NCBI GenBank assembly: GCA_025175895.1
Contig: CM045990.1
Span: 42,590,658-42,654,657 of the forward strand
Length of the DNA stretch: 64,000 nucleotides
DNA from: Wurfbainia villosa
Taxonomy: Eukaryota; Streptophyta; Magnoliopsida; Zingiberales; Zingiberaceae
Direction of reading: 5' to 3'
Within the stretch, counting starts at the first letter, position 1. Each line of letters opens with the position of its first letter. Made by a program: the position numbers and the translations under genes. The notes under the pieces are model-generated. The model was not told the origin of the DNA, did not search any database, and saw nothing but the letters and a program-made list of their open reading frames with translations. Below are positions 22,495-34,349 of the stretch, one piece after another.

Positions 22495-24208
22495 ATGGTC
22501 GGCTCCAACATTCATCCACCCAAATTTGAAGGCGAATTCTCTTGGTGGAAGAAGATAATGGAGGTATTCTTTGAAACCAATTTTGAAATTATGTTGATTA
22601 TGGAAAATGGTTTCGAGTTGCCTAGGGGAGTAGGAATGAGAGCCACTAGAGAAATTGAGATGGACAAAGAAGCAAAGAGAGGAGTACTTGGCGAATTCAA
22701 AGGCCAAGCACTATTTATACAATGTGCTCCCTCAACAAGAAGTAAATCGAATAGGAGAATGCTCTAGCGCCAAAGAGATGTGGGAGAAGCTAGTGGAGCT
22801 TCATGAAGGCACATCCGAGGCCAAGTTAGCAAGAAGAGATGTCCTCCGTTCCCAACTCAACAATATCAAACTCGATAAAGGGAAGAAGGTAACATCTTTA
22901 CATTCATGCTTTAAGGAAATAATAACTGGTTTGTCAAGTGTAGGTGAGAAGTTATCAAACCGGGACATGATAATGAAGGCAATAGATGCCTTACCCCGAT
23001 CGTCGAAGTGGAGCTCAATGGTAGATTCATTTTATATCTCCAAGAATCTAGAGGTAAGTACTCTAGAGGAATTTTTCTTCACCATGGAACTCCATGAAAC
23101 AAGGCTTGAAGGAGTAGTAGAAGAGCAAATCAAGCCATCAAGGGGAGTGGCACTAGTAGCAAGCAAGGGGAATAAGAAGAAGAAGGAGACGTCACCTTCC
23201 TTATCGGATGAAGAATCCTCCTCCTCCATGGATAGCAATGAGGAAGCATACATGGTAAGGAAGGTAAGGCATGCATTGAAAAGCTTTAAATTTAATAAAT
23301 CTCATGATAGGGGAAGAAGGCCAAGAAGAAAGATAATATGCTACAATTGCCAAGGAGAGGGACATATAAGAGATAATTGTCCCCTCTTGAACAAAAGCAA
23401 AGAAGAAAGGAGGAAGAAAGAAGAGAAGAAGAAAGGGAACAAGAAGAAGGAGGATGAAAAGAAAACCAAGGAAAAAGGGAAGGCCAAGGAACACAAGGCA
23501 ACATGGGATGACCCTTCATCCTCATCGGAGGAAGATCAAGCCTTCACAAGCCTTGCCTTAATGGCAATAGAAAATCTAGACTCCATCTCCTCCAAGGAAG
23601 AAGAAAGAAGTTCAAGTGAGGAGGAGAGCTCAAGTGAAGGGGGAGTGTTTACCTCATTGGAATCTGAAAAAGAAGATTGGGTAAGCGAGGTAACGAATCT
23701 TCCTCCCAAGAAAGTTATTTCCATGATTACTAGTTTAACTAAGGACTTATTTAGGGCTAAAAAGAAAAACAAAAGCATGCAAAATGAAATTAAGGCCCTA
23801 GAAGAAAAGCTAGAAAAAGCATGTTTAAATGTTAATGATAATGCTTCTTCTTCTAGTTTTGATAATGCATGCTCACATGATGATTATATTCCTTTTAATG
23901 TTAATGATGCATGTATTGAAGAAAACAAGGCCTTAAGGGAAAAGGTAGATCATTTAACTAAGGCCTTAGAAAAATTTACCATTGGCTCCAACACTTTGAA
24001 CATGATAATTGGGAGCCAAAGGGCTAGCTTTAACAAGAAGGGCCTAAGATAAAAGGGGACCGAGAATAAAAAGGCCTACCATTGCCTAATTGCTAGGGGT
24101 CAAGCTAAAAATATAATGGTAGCTAGGAAATGGATCCCAAAGGAATACTTAGTGAACCCTATTGGAAAGAATCTATATTGGGTTCCTAAGTCCATCCTCA
24201 AGGGTTAG
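22495..24208 (+). pseudogene. gag: F gag, one frameshift and one internal stop
   Basis: ATG at 22495 (MVGSNIHPPKFEGEF) starts gag, 44 bp after the PBS. A frameshift near 22650 leads into a long frame to 24052. It covers the capsid core (FPRSSKW-like ALPRSSKWSSMVDSFYISKN), the knuckle CYNCQGEGHIRDNC (codons 23339-23380), a Lys/Glu-rich linker, Ser/Glu acidic stretches and a coiled coil. TAA at 24050 is a premature stop. The same frame runs on to VPKSILKG and a TAG at 24206-24208, exactly where C gag ends. Upstream ATG 22459 is in frame but not conserved in C. Confidence 0.87.
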
Positions 24209-25309
24209 AAAAATCCTAGGATAGTCAACCATACTTGGACTTAACTTATATCATGTTAATTGGTTGACTTAGGATGATGAGGGTGGTAGTTTTTTATTTA
24301 AGTGTTGGGTGATGATAATGTGATCATAATATGGAATCATAATAATATTTGATTTTTGATCATGATATGTAATAATTGAAAATATATGATCATGATTGAT
24401 AATACATGTTTTATGATCATGTTTGGTGTTTTTGGATGATAGATACTTAACCTTGGTAGAATTGCATGAAAATTGATGGTTAAGTATAATACTTTTAGGT
24501 ACATCTCACACTCACTATAGGCTAACTTGATTGATAACATAGCATTGGGTGAGATGGTAGGATGATACAAATGACTCACTTATGATTATAACATCTTGTT
24601 GGGTCATTAGATGTATCATGACATAGTAATCATAGACCAACTATGGGGAAAACAAATGTTTAATCAATGGACATATTGCCCATAGATCATAGTTGGATAT
24701 TTTAAATGATTTAAAACCATTTCATGTTTTATAAACTGCAAGTTCATGTTTTAAAACAATTCAAGGCAAAACTAGGCTTTCAAGTTAATAAAAACTTTAG
24801 TTATTTTCAAACTTTTGAGATTTTGCCTAATTTTCAAAAATATAATGACTTTTCAAGAAAAATTATTTTTCACTGATGAAGGGACGTATTAGAAATATGT
24901 TCCCCAAATTTCATGATTTTTTGAATTTTCTAAAAAATTTAATGCATTTCTGAAATCGGGTTCCGAAATTAGAAAATCCTGAAAATTTGGTGCAAGTCAA
25001 CTGATGCTCTGATTCAGTCGACTAATGTACTGTGCACGAGCATAGTAACCTGTTTTATCAGGTTTTGAGTTGATTTATGGTATTTTCTTCCATTAGACTT
25101 GATGTCATGCTTGTATAACATTTGTATAATATTATTGATGGTGTCAAAGGGGGAGAATGTTAATGGTTTAAGTGAATCATGCTAAGGGGGAATTTAGCAT
25201 GTCTTAAGGGGGAGTTGCATGTTGAAGGGGGAGTTGTTTACTTACATGCTTTCTTGCCTTATATTTTTATGTTATTGTTTTACCTAACTTAAACGGATTG
25301 CCACACATC
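24209..25309 (+). other. F 3' untranslated region with PPT-like array
   Basis: No coding sequence was found. It shares a conserved block with C (24862-24990 versus 46214-46350) containing AAATATGTTCCCCAAATTTC and AATGCATTTCTGAA, and with the 3' UTR of E. Four AAGGGGGAG-type runs occur near 25147, 25186, 25207 and 25226. Confidence 0.75.
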
Positions 25310-25323
25310 AAAAAGGGAGAGAT
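25310..25323 (+). other. F polypurine tract
   Basis: AAAAAGGGAGAGAT abuts the 3' LTR. It differs by one base from the AAAAAGGGGGAGAT of the other elements. Confidence 0.9.
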
Positions 25324-26589
25324 TGTTAGGGCAATCGGTTTTGATGTGTGTGGCAAAGGGTTTAAGTTAGGTTGATTATGGATTTGATATGTGCATTGAA
25401 GTCATGCAAGACTTAGTAATTTGCACATGGATGGCTTGATAAAGCATTGGCAAGATTCACCATCTCATGACTCGGTCCTTGAGTCGATGAAGGATAGCAT
25501 TGCGGAAGTCATGCACTTGGTGCATCCGAGGGACCGCCGGACGAGGAGCATTAGAGTAAAGCTAAAGGAAGTAGACTTCAGGACAAGATGCAAAGGATGG
25601 ATTGCGAAGTCGTGCGCTTGATGCATCCCAGGGACGTGGCCGGACGAAGAGAACTTCAAGGCGAGGGACTCCAAGGGAAGATGAGAGTGAGTGATTATTA
25701 CCCGGGACAGGATAGCTCATAGGTGAACTTGGCCGAATGGCTAAGTCAAGTGTCGAAGGCTTAACCAAAGGTTGGTTTGAGATTTTACCCGACACCAGTC
25801 AACTGCCATAGATGGCAATCGACTGCTCTAGGTCAATTGGACTCGACCAGTGTTCGACTGAGCTGGTTCGCCGGCGAGATGATCGCTAAGGGATGGCGAT
25901 CATTGCCGACGATCGATCGATTGATGTGAAGATCAGTCGACTGATGGAGAGGGTTTCGGGCACAGAAGGTTTAGCAGTAGAGTAATCTCGTCGACCACTC
26001 GACTATTGGCTCCATCATTCGATTGATGGGAAGATCAGTTAACTGATGTGGGAGCCGTTGGTTGGAATCCAACGTGGATGAAGCCGTTGCGAGGCAATGG
26101 CTACAGCTGCAGTCGACTGATGGATGCATCAGTCGACTGCTTGGTGCCCAACGGGAAGAATGGCTTCTTCTCTATAAAAGGGGCCTTGGGTGACTTAGGA
26201 TGGTTAATGCTTAACCTCTAAACATCTCCCAAGTGCCCAACGCGTTTTCAATCCTCTTCCTTGAGCTTATTTCAATTATATTGTAAGAGGAGTGATTCTT
26301 GTGTAAGAAAGGTTACCTCCACCTAGCTTTGTGCAAAAGAGAGATTAGTGGATTGATTAAGGAGTGATATACCTTGGAATGAATCGGGTCGTGGACTAGC
26401 GGCAAGGGTCGTGAATCACATTACGCACTTGTGTTAGCGTTTGTTTTCTTTGCATTATCTTAATTGTCTTGTTTAGTTTTATTATTCCGTTGCATTAACT
26501 TTAATTGTAGACAATTAAGTGATCAAGTTCCATCGTCTACATGAAGAGGTCTATTCACCCCCCTCTAGTCGGCTACCGACCCTCCAACA
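25324..26589 (+). repeat. F 3' LTR
   Basis: This 1266 bp LTR has TATA box CTATAAAAG at 26172-26180, palindrome array 25795-26140 and the end motif CTATTCACCCCCCTCTAG. Target duplication ATCTC follows at 26590-26594. Confidence 0.92.
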
Positions 26590-26594
26590 ATCTC

Positions 26595-26762
26595 CCCCTT
26601 AAACAAACTCCCCCATATGACCTTGGATGTCTCAAACATCCACTTGTCATATGGTCAACACATGGTCAAATCCATATAGTCAACCATATTGATAAACATC
26701 AAAATACTACTCGAGTCTCACTCGAGTCTGGTCAATCGTGACCTGGGTCGATTGCAACAACA
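26595..26762 (-). repeat. G2 LTR fragment, right part
   Basis: Continues 20645-21186 after removal of F. It matches the terminal part of the G1 LTR (20455-20644), including ACTCGAGTCTCACTCGAGTC, and ends GCAACAACA at 26762. Confidence 0.72.
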
Positions 26763-27488
26763 CCTCTAATTTCTAAAAATGCATAAACCAATTGGCTGCT
26801 TAAGTAGCCAGTTGACTGGTGATGGTATCAATCGACTGATTGTTGAACTAGTCGACTGATTAGGTTGATTTTGATTGAACAAGGTTTGTTTATCTATTTA
26901 TTAGCAACCCTAATACCCTAACCACTCCTAACCTTATAATATGCTTAGACAAGCATTGGAAGAGTGATATTTTCAGTGAAAATGATTAGAAGAGTTGATT
27001 AGGGTAAGAATCAAATTTTAAAGAATGTTAAAGTTCAAGTTTGAACTTTTACCTTAATTTTTGATTGTTTAGATTTCCTATAGGCTTAGGAACTCTCCAA
27101 AGACATTGTTGGTGCAATGATCAAGGGGAAGCAAACCTTTAGGGGAAGATTATCTATCAAGGTATGATGGATGAATTTTGGCAAAAGGGGAGAATAAAAA
27201 AAATTGAGAAGAGATTTCCTTTCATTATGTGATAAGTGTTTTATCACTAATAAAAATGAAAGGATTAAAGATGAAAGATCGAAAAAAAAAAAGAGAGATA
27301 ATTAAGGATCTTATTGGAGAATGAGATACGAAAGTCTTTGAGAGATTTTTTATGTGTGCCAAAGGGGGAGAATGAAGGTCAGGTTTAAGTTAGGAAACCT
27401 TCATTATGCTTTGGCATAAGAAGAGGCGAGTTGGGCTTATGGGATAGCCTAGCTTTAAGATATTGTCAAACATTAAAAAGAGAGAGAT
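26763..27488 (+). other. G3 internal 3' region with PPT
   Basis: No coding sequence was recognised. Purine runs of AAAGGGGGAGAA type (near 27196 and 27361) and AAAAAGAGAGAGAT (27475-27488) directly precede an LTR start, which marks this as the 3' end of a plus-strand Sirevirus-like element. The left edge abuts the G2 LTR end. Confidence 0.65.
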
Positions 27489-28357
27489 TGTTGGTGCAAT
27501 AAACCTCAGGTCAAGGTTGACCAAACTCTAGTAAAACTCGAGTAGAGTTTTGATATTTGACAATATCTATAGTCATATGGAGTTGTTGACCGAGAAGTCA
27601 TGTAGGTCAAGGTTGACCAGAGACTTGATGGGAAAAGTCCAAGTATAGGTACTTAGCAAGAAAAAGTCCAAGTATGGATACTTGGCAAGGAAAAGTCCAA
27701 GTATGAATACTTGGCAAGGAAAAGTCCAAGTATGGATACTTGGCAAGGAAAAGTCCAAGTATGAAGACTTGGCAATGGAAGTCCCGGAGGCGTGGCCTCT
27801 TGGTAAAGGAAAATCCGATAGCATGACAAAATCGAAGGAAGTACTTGAAGGCTAGCGCAAAGGGCAAGGAGTCATGGAGGACTCAATGCATCCTAAAGGA
27901 GTGAGCCTGATGAAAAGAAGCTTAAATGTTTAGGTCTGGGCTATGGATAAGAGTTTAGTATGAGGGGATCATTCTTGATGTGGTAAACCTCAGTTTTAAA
28001 GTGTATCAGTTGACTGATTGAGTGCTCGGGCGAGTGAAGTCACGACACTCAGGAAACCCCGATAGGTGCTCTAGCAGTCGACTGGTGTTTTGGACAAGTT
28101 GACTAGCCGCGGGCAGTCAAGTTGACAAGTCAAGTTAAGCTAAGAAACAAGTGCTCCAACGAAGCAATCGGCTGATGTGATGAAGCAGTCGATTGGCTTT
28201 AAGCGTACATAGCACAAAATATTTCTGAGTCGATTGATGGTTCATGGTAGTTGATTGCTAGCTTATGGCAATCGATTGATGGCTATGAGTAGTCGATTGA
28301 TCGACTGAAATTCGACGTAGATTAAGCCGTTGTGAGACTATGGATAAGTGATCAGTC
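27489..28357 (+). repeat. G3 3' LTR, first part
   Basis: It begins TGTTGGTGCAATAAACC right after a PPT and matches the G1 and G2 LTRs in the opposite orientation. CCAAG..CTTGG-type units (27630-27790) and palindromic CAGTCGACT motifs (28005-28330) are present. It is cut at 28357 by element D, so the LTR end lies beyond the window. Confidence 0.78.
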
Positions 28358-30006
28358 TGTTAGTGAAAGCCCTAGAACCAATCATGTGATGGTTGTTGTA
28401 TGGACTTTGTTGTATCATATTCCTATTTATAAAGGCATTTATTTATGGTTATTATACTTACTTGTATTGGTGCCAAATAACTAAGTATAATAACATCCTT
28501 GAGTAGAAGGTTCTTATCTATATCAATCGATTGGTTGAATCGATAATGAGATGATATAGAGAACACTACTCTTAATCATTCCTAGTCAAGTATTAACATT
28601 CAGGGACAATGTTAATGCGAAGAGACTAGCATGTAAGTCAGCTCGATGACTTGATCTCACAAGTCATGGATATGAGATATCAAGTTGACTCATGAGTATG
28701 CATTGGAGAATGTATACTGAATGACCCGCCATGAAAAAGTATCATGGATCGTTATATGAGTGTCATATACTTTCTCATGTGACTATTAGTCCTTGGACCT
28801 GAAGTCACCATGATTCCCTACATAAGGAGTTGCACACTTTGGCTTCGTCAAACGTCACCCGTAAATGGGTGGACTATAAAGGCAATTACTGGGTATGTAA
28901 CAAATTATGCGGAGAGATGTGAGTGATGTATATGGGATCTATCCCTCCTATATGACGAGAGTGACATCGTTATTCTTGATAGAGTGAGACCACTAAGTGC
29001 ATGGCCATGCCCAAATGAGTCAATATGAGTTATTGAGCTCATTTGATTATAGTGAGTCTACTTGGAGTTCAAGATATAGATTGTACCGAGGATGACACGG
29101 TCTATGCCTCAATTGGTCAATCTAGATGTCAAGGATAGAGGGACATTGTCACATATTGTGAGAGTCACAATTAGTAGTCACAAAGGTGACGTTGGATGTC
29201 AACATTCTTGTAACTTGGGTAGCAATGATGTGTTGCTAGATACCGCTCATTGCTTATATTCCTAAATCGGTTTAGGAGCATTGCCAATGTTACAAGAACC
29301 TATAGGGTCACACACAAAGGGCAATTAGATGGAGATTAGGTTCATATGATGAACCATGAGGATTAGGTTCATGGGATGAACCAAATTGGATTAAGAGTAA
29401 TCCAAATTAGACTAATTGAGTTGGACTCAAGTTAATTCAAGTGTTGAATGAGTCTAATTTAGATTTGATTCATCGAGTCAATTTAAACTAATGAATTGAG
29501 ATTCATTAAATCAAATTGACTTGAATCAAATGGTTGGATTTGATCAACCATGGGAGATAAGAGGTCAAGTTTGACTTGACTTGAGAGGGAATATGAATGG
29601 TCAATTTTGACTTGACCAATTGTCATGTCATGGTGACTTGGCATGGGGCCGGCCAATGATGATGTTCCACATCATTATGGACACATCATGGGGTGCCACC
29701 TCATGAGGGAGACCAAGAGTCATTGCCTCTTGGAATTACATGCATGCATGTAGCCCCCTTATAGTGGCCGACCACTATTGAATGGGTGTAAGTGTGTGAA
29801 ATTAAGTGTGGTAACTTCATCATCTTCCTCCTCTCTTCTCAAGCTTTCTCCCCCTCTCCTTTGCCGTGAGCCTCTAAGGGTGATAGCACACTCTAGATTG
29901 CTTTTCTCCACCTATTTCTCGTGTAGATACCGATAGAGGAGTGTACACTTGACACTCTCAAGTTTCGGCAAGCCATTTGGACGAGCAGGATAAGCGAAGG
30001 GCGTCA
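28358..30006 (+). repeat. D 5' LTR, first part
   Basis: Begins TGTTAGTGAAAGCCC and aligns with the solo LTR at 17684. It is interrupted at 30006 by B. With the second part (50147-50301) the LTR is about 1804 bp. The RY-rich expansion of the solo LTR is missing here; only a CATGCATGCATG run at about 29740 remains. Confidence 0.88.
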
Positions 30007-31068
30007 TGTTGGTGCAAGGGCACCAGATGATCAAACCTATGTTTTGATTATGGCAAAGACGCAAAGTTAAGATTACATTGTTATCTCACGAGCTGAATCA
30101 AGTATGCAGAAATGCTAAGCTAAGCCGAAGGTCAGCGACACTCGGAGAAAACCGTAGTGGTCAGGCGACACCGGGAGGACTTCGGAGGGAGCCGAAGGAA
30201 TCAAGTGGAGACCGAATGCAAGGCTTCAAAGGTAAATGTTGAGGTAAACTTGAGTGAGTAAAGTGAAGTGAGGTCGTGTCCTTTGTACGGGGACGTCCTT
30301 AGGCGATGATCCGACCAAGACTTCCCATGGAAGGTCTATGTCGAGATCGGACGGCAAGTGGTCGTCGAATTCACTTATATTTTGAGCTAACTCTTTATTG
30401 TAGTCAAAAATCCTAGCCATCAGTTCAACCGGCCAGTTCAACCGGGCCAGTTCAACCGGCCAGTTCAACTACTGTTTGAATTACAGCTTCGAGATGAGTC
30501 AAAACTCATCCCTTTCTTCAAGGGTGAGGTGGCAATTGATATAGGATCTTGATGTGCTCGAGGAGGGGACTTCTAGGGCTATAAAAGAAGGTCCATTCCT
30601 CACCATTTCATCAATACTAAGCTTCCAAAAAGCCTCCGCAACGCTACGACTCTCCGACAACGAAGTTCTAGTTCTCCGACGTCTAAGTTTAATTGTTTAT
30701 ATTTTTGTTTCGTCGGTATAATCTTCATTTTTAGTTTATATTTTTCATATCATTTGTCTCGGAGTTTTTATCGTTACGAGGAGAGGGGGAGTGTCCCTCT
30801 ACCTCAAAGCTTTGTGATTTTTCTTGTACTCGATTAACTCCTACCTCTAACGAGGAGGAGTTCTTTAGTGTTTTGCCCTCCGTGCGTGGTCAAGGACCAC
30901 TAGGGCCTTGGAGTAGTAGCCGAAGGCTACGAACCAAGTAAAAAACTATTTGTCTTTCTTTATTTGTCTTTTATCTTTCCACTATGATTAATTGTCTAAT
31001 CAACGAACGATTTCGAAAAAGTTTTATCGCTATTCACCCCCCCTCTAGCGATCCGCTTCGATCCAACT
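30007..31068 (+). repeat. B 5' LTR
   Basis: 1062 bp, starting TGTTGGTGCAAGGGCACC. TATA box CTATAAAAG at 30579-30587. The terminal CA has become CT (31067-31068). It contains repeats of CAGTTCAACCGG (about 30420-30470) and the CTATTCACCCCC end motif (about 31030). Confidence 0.92.
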
Positions 31069-31070
31069 AT

Positions 31071-31082
31071 TGGTATCAGAGC
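31071..31082 (+). other. B primer-binding site
   Basis: TGGTATCAGAGC lies two bases after the 5' LTR and is the initiator-Met tRNA complement. The leader to gag (31083-31565) shows no other feature. Confidence 0.93.
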
Positions 31083-31565
31083 CGGGGGAACTAAGATTTG
31101 GTGAAACCACCAATCTAGCAGATTTGTTTTTGAATTTTACAGATCTTTTTTCATTCGTTTAAATTTTCTCCCGCACTACTAATCCAAGACGAAGTCTTGG
31201 TACTTTTCTTTTGGTTTTGTTTTGCAAGTATTCGCTTTTGGAGTAGCCGACGGTAAAACGGGCATAACTTTTCGTAAAAGTTGACCCACGAAACGGGATA
31301 CCTACCAAAACGAAGCTCTCTGAGAGATCTACACTTCTTACCAAGGGTTTACCCTCGTAACAAGCTACCTTCATCCCCAAAAACCAATGTTTAGTACCCT
31401 TTCGGAGACATCGAATGTTGTAAGTGCTCATCTTTGATTTTAGTTGGTTATTTCTCATATATTCCTTTTGTTTCTTTTCATTTCCTACATTGCTAATCCA
31501 AGGAAAAGTCTTGGAACCTCTTTCGTGTTTTTTTTATTATTTTGTGTGCAAGGTTTTCCTTCCAA

Positions 31566-33045
31566 ATGGCCCACATTGAGGGGTACAGCACCATCCGACC
31601 TCCGTTCTTTAACGGAGATGATTTCCATTATTGGAAAGGTTGGATGGAGTGTTTTCTAAAAACACAAGTCGAGACTTGGATAATCATCCAAACTGGCTTT
31701 GATCTACCCACCAATGATCAAGGCGAACCCTTGGATTTCAACAAGTGGACCAATGCAACCAAGAGGCAAATCGAACCCGATGCAAAGGCGACCCAAATGT
31801 TGCAGTGCGGTCTGTCCAAAGAGGAGCTCAACCGCATCGGACCCTTCATCAGCGCAAAGGACCTGTGGAACAAATTAATCGAGCTACACGAAGGAACGTC
31901 CGATGCTAAGGTATGTAAACGCGACCTTCTTTTCAATAAGTTGTATAACCTTAAGATGCAGGAACACGAGACGGCAACGCAACTACACGCCCGCGTCTAG
32001 GACATTGTCAATGGCCTGCACACTATCGGACACAAGGTCGAAAATCGTGACCTTCTAAGGTATGTTCTTAATTCATTTCCTAGGACTACCTTGTGGGCAT
32101 CCATGGTCGATGCCTACAAGGTCTCTAAGGACCTTTCGAAGCTTAGGTTAGATGAGTTATTTTCCGAGTTTGAACTTCACGAGCAGACTAACATGGTCCG
32201 GGCCGAGAAAGGTGTTGCTCTATTTGCAGGACAAAGAAGAAAGCCATCTACCAGGCAAGATGATGGACTTGAACCCGAAGACAAATCAGAGTCTGAATCC
32301 GAAGAGGTGGAAGCAATAGTGAACATAGTGCGGAAGATCGTTCGGAGGGAAAGGAGGCGACTAAAGAACCAAAAGAGGGAACAATTCAAATTGAATCAAA
32401 AGAAGGCTTTTCATGCAACATGGGACAACGAAGAAGGCGTCGGCATAGCGTGCATGGCAAGACCCGAAGAGTCCGAGTCAGATTCCGAATCCGAATCCAA
32501 TTACAACACCGACTCCGAACTCGAGGACTACTTCGAGAAGCAACTCAAAGCCAGACCAAAAGGGAAAATTAAGGTTAGTCGCTCACTAATTCATACGCTT
32601 TACAATACAATTAAATTGCTAACTAAGAAATTAGCTAAATCCGAGTCTAGGGTCGAGTCCTTAGTTGAGGAGGTTGAAACCCTCAAACAAAAGACACCCC
32701 TAAACTCTTCGACTAGTCGAGTTCAAGAGAAGGACTCAACTCGAGTTGAAAAACTCGAAGAAGAGAACTCTATCTTGAAAGGACGAGTCCAAGAGCTCGA
32801 AGCTCGATTGAACAAGTTCTCGACGGGGTCCAAGAATCTTAACTGATTTCTTGGAACTCAAAGAGTCGTGTACAATAGAGCCGGACTTGGATATAGCTCA
32901 AAGACTACGAATATATCTTACATGTCTATCGTAAATCGTAGTCATCATCGAGTCCAAGCATGGGTCTCGAAAACTTTATTAAACTCACAAATAAGGACCA
33001 ATAGGTTTTGGATTCCCCAGGATCAAGTTCATTACTTGACCAGAC
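31566..33045 (+). pseudogene. gag: B gag, lacking a zinc knuckle (continues at 47937-47995)
   Basis: ATG at 31566 (MAHIEGYSTIRPPFFNGDD) starts one continuous frame, broken only by TAG at 31998-32000 and TGA at 32844-32846. It contains the capsid core LNSFPRTTLWASMVDAYKVS, an acidic stretch and the coiled coil STSRVQEKDSTRVEKLEEEN. Between the capsid core and KKAFHATWD, where K has CYECNRFGHIKSEC, B has only a basic segment and no CCHC motif. Element C interrupts codon 494; the frame resumes at 47937 and ends with TAA at 47993-47995. Loss of the knuckle would weaken specific RNA binding. Confidence 0.88.
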
Positions 33046-34286
33046 TGTTAGGGAAATCTCTTGCCATGATAAGGTTTTGATGTGTGTGGCAAAGGGTTTA
33101 AGTTAGTTTGTTATTGTGATGTGCATTGAAGTCGTGCAGGACTTAGTAATTCGCATATGAAGCCTTGGCGAGTTTCACATCTCATGACTCGGTCCTTGAG
33201 TCGGTGAAGGATAGCTTTGCGGAAGTCGTGCGCTTGGAGTATCCGAGGGACCGCCGGACGAGGAGCTTGGAGTGAAGCAGGAAGAAGTAGACTTCAGGGC
33301 AAGACGCGAAGGATGGCGCTGCAGAGCCGTGCGCTTGGCGCATCTGAGGGACATGGTCGGACGAAGATAACTTCAAAGGCAAGGGACTCCGAGAGATGAG
33401 AGTGAGTGAATGTAACCCGGGAATGGGTAGTAGCTCTTAGGTGAAACTTGGCCATTTGGCCAAGTGTTGGATGAGTTTTCCCGACACCAGTCGATTGCCA
33501 TGTCATGGCAGTCAACTGCTCTGAGTCGATGGTTCGTTCGACTGGTATAAGACTAGGGTTTTGACCTGGCAGCCAATCGCCATGGAGCGATCGCATCATG
33601 TCGACATCGACCTATCGAGGGGATGACGATCGATAGCACTATGCACGGGCACAGAATGGAGTCGAGCTCGTGGAGCACTCGACTGATCGAGCATCAGTCG
33701 ACTGATGGCAAGATCAGTCGACTGATGCCAGTATCGTTGGATGAAATCCAACATGAAAAGCAACCGTTATTGGGCAACGGCTACAGGACCAGTCGACTGA
33801 TAGGGACATCAGTCAACTGCTCCTGTGTCAACGGGAAGAAACTCTCTTCCTCTATAAAAAGGAAGGGTATGGGGCTTTGGGGGGAAAATGCTTCAACTCT
33901 AATCTTCCCCCAAAGTACCATAAACATCTTCCCACTCTTCTTATTTGCTTTTACTTCATTCTTATTGTAAAAAGAGTGATCTTGGTTGTAAAGGTTACCT
34001 CCACCTAGCTTGGTGCAAAGGAGAGACCAATAGTGGATTGGTTTTGGCGAAGTGATTCACCGAGGACGAATCAGGTCATGAATTAGTGGCGTAGCCGTGA
34101 ACCACGTTACATTTCCATGTTAGCATTATTTGTTTCCTTTGCTTGTATTCTTCTTTGTTTGATTTGCTTGTCTATTTGTATTTGCATATTCCGCTTGCGC
34201 TAATCATCTTTGTAGACGAGCAAATTCTGTCATCGAATGAACGAGGGCTATTCACCCCCCTCTAGCCGGCCAATCGATCCCCTACA
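33046..34286 (+). repeat. C 5' LTR
   Basis: 1241 bp, TGTTAGGGAAATCTC to GATCCCCTACA. TATA box CTATAAAAA at 33852-33860, with a CAGTCGACTG palindrome array just upstream (33485-33830). The end motif CTATTCACCCCCCTCTAGCC is at about 34249. Confidence 0.93.
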
Positions 34287-34288
34287 AG

Positions 34289-34300
34289 TGGTATCAGAGC
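34289..34300 (+). other. C primer-binding site
   Basis: TGGTATCAGAGC lies two bases past the LTR and is the initiator-Met tRNA complement. Confidence 0.93.
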
Positions 34301-34349
34301 CAAGTCGTTTGTCAAGGACTAACCGCCGCAACAAGCACTTCATCAAAAG

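Larger units (their letters stand above)
21187..26589 (+). mobile_element. Element F: gag-only (TR-GAG-like) LTR retrotransposon
   Basis: This 5403 bp element has LTRs 21187-22437 and 25324-26589, target duplication ATCTC, PBS and PPT. The 2.9 kb internal region encodes gag only. Gag stops at 24208 and is followed by 1.1 kb of noncoding sequence and PPTs, with no protease, integrase or RT. Element C has the same plan and closely related sequence, so lack of pol is a family feature rather than an accident of one copy. It must depend on another element's enzymes. Relatives described in plants are called TR-GAG elements. Confidence 0.9.

Noticed and set aside
22655..24052. 465-codon frame as a complete gag with its own start
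   Set aside because: It begins at a non-ATG codon inside gag; the true ATG is at 22495 in another frame, separated by a frameshift.
24209..25309. An env-like gene after gag in F, as in some Sireviruses
   Set aside because: No open frame longer than ~80 codons, no signal or membrane segment, and the region aligns with noncoding sequence in C and E.
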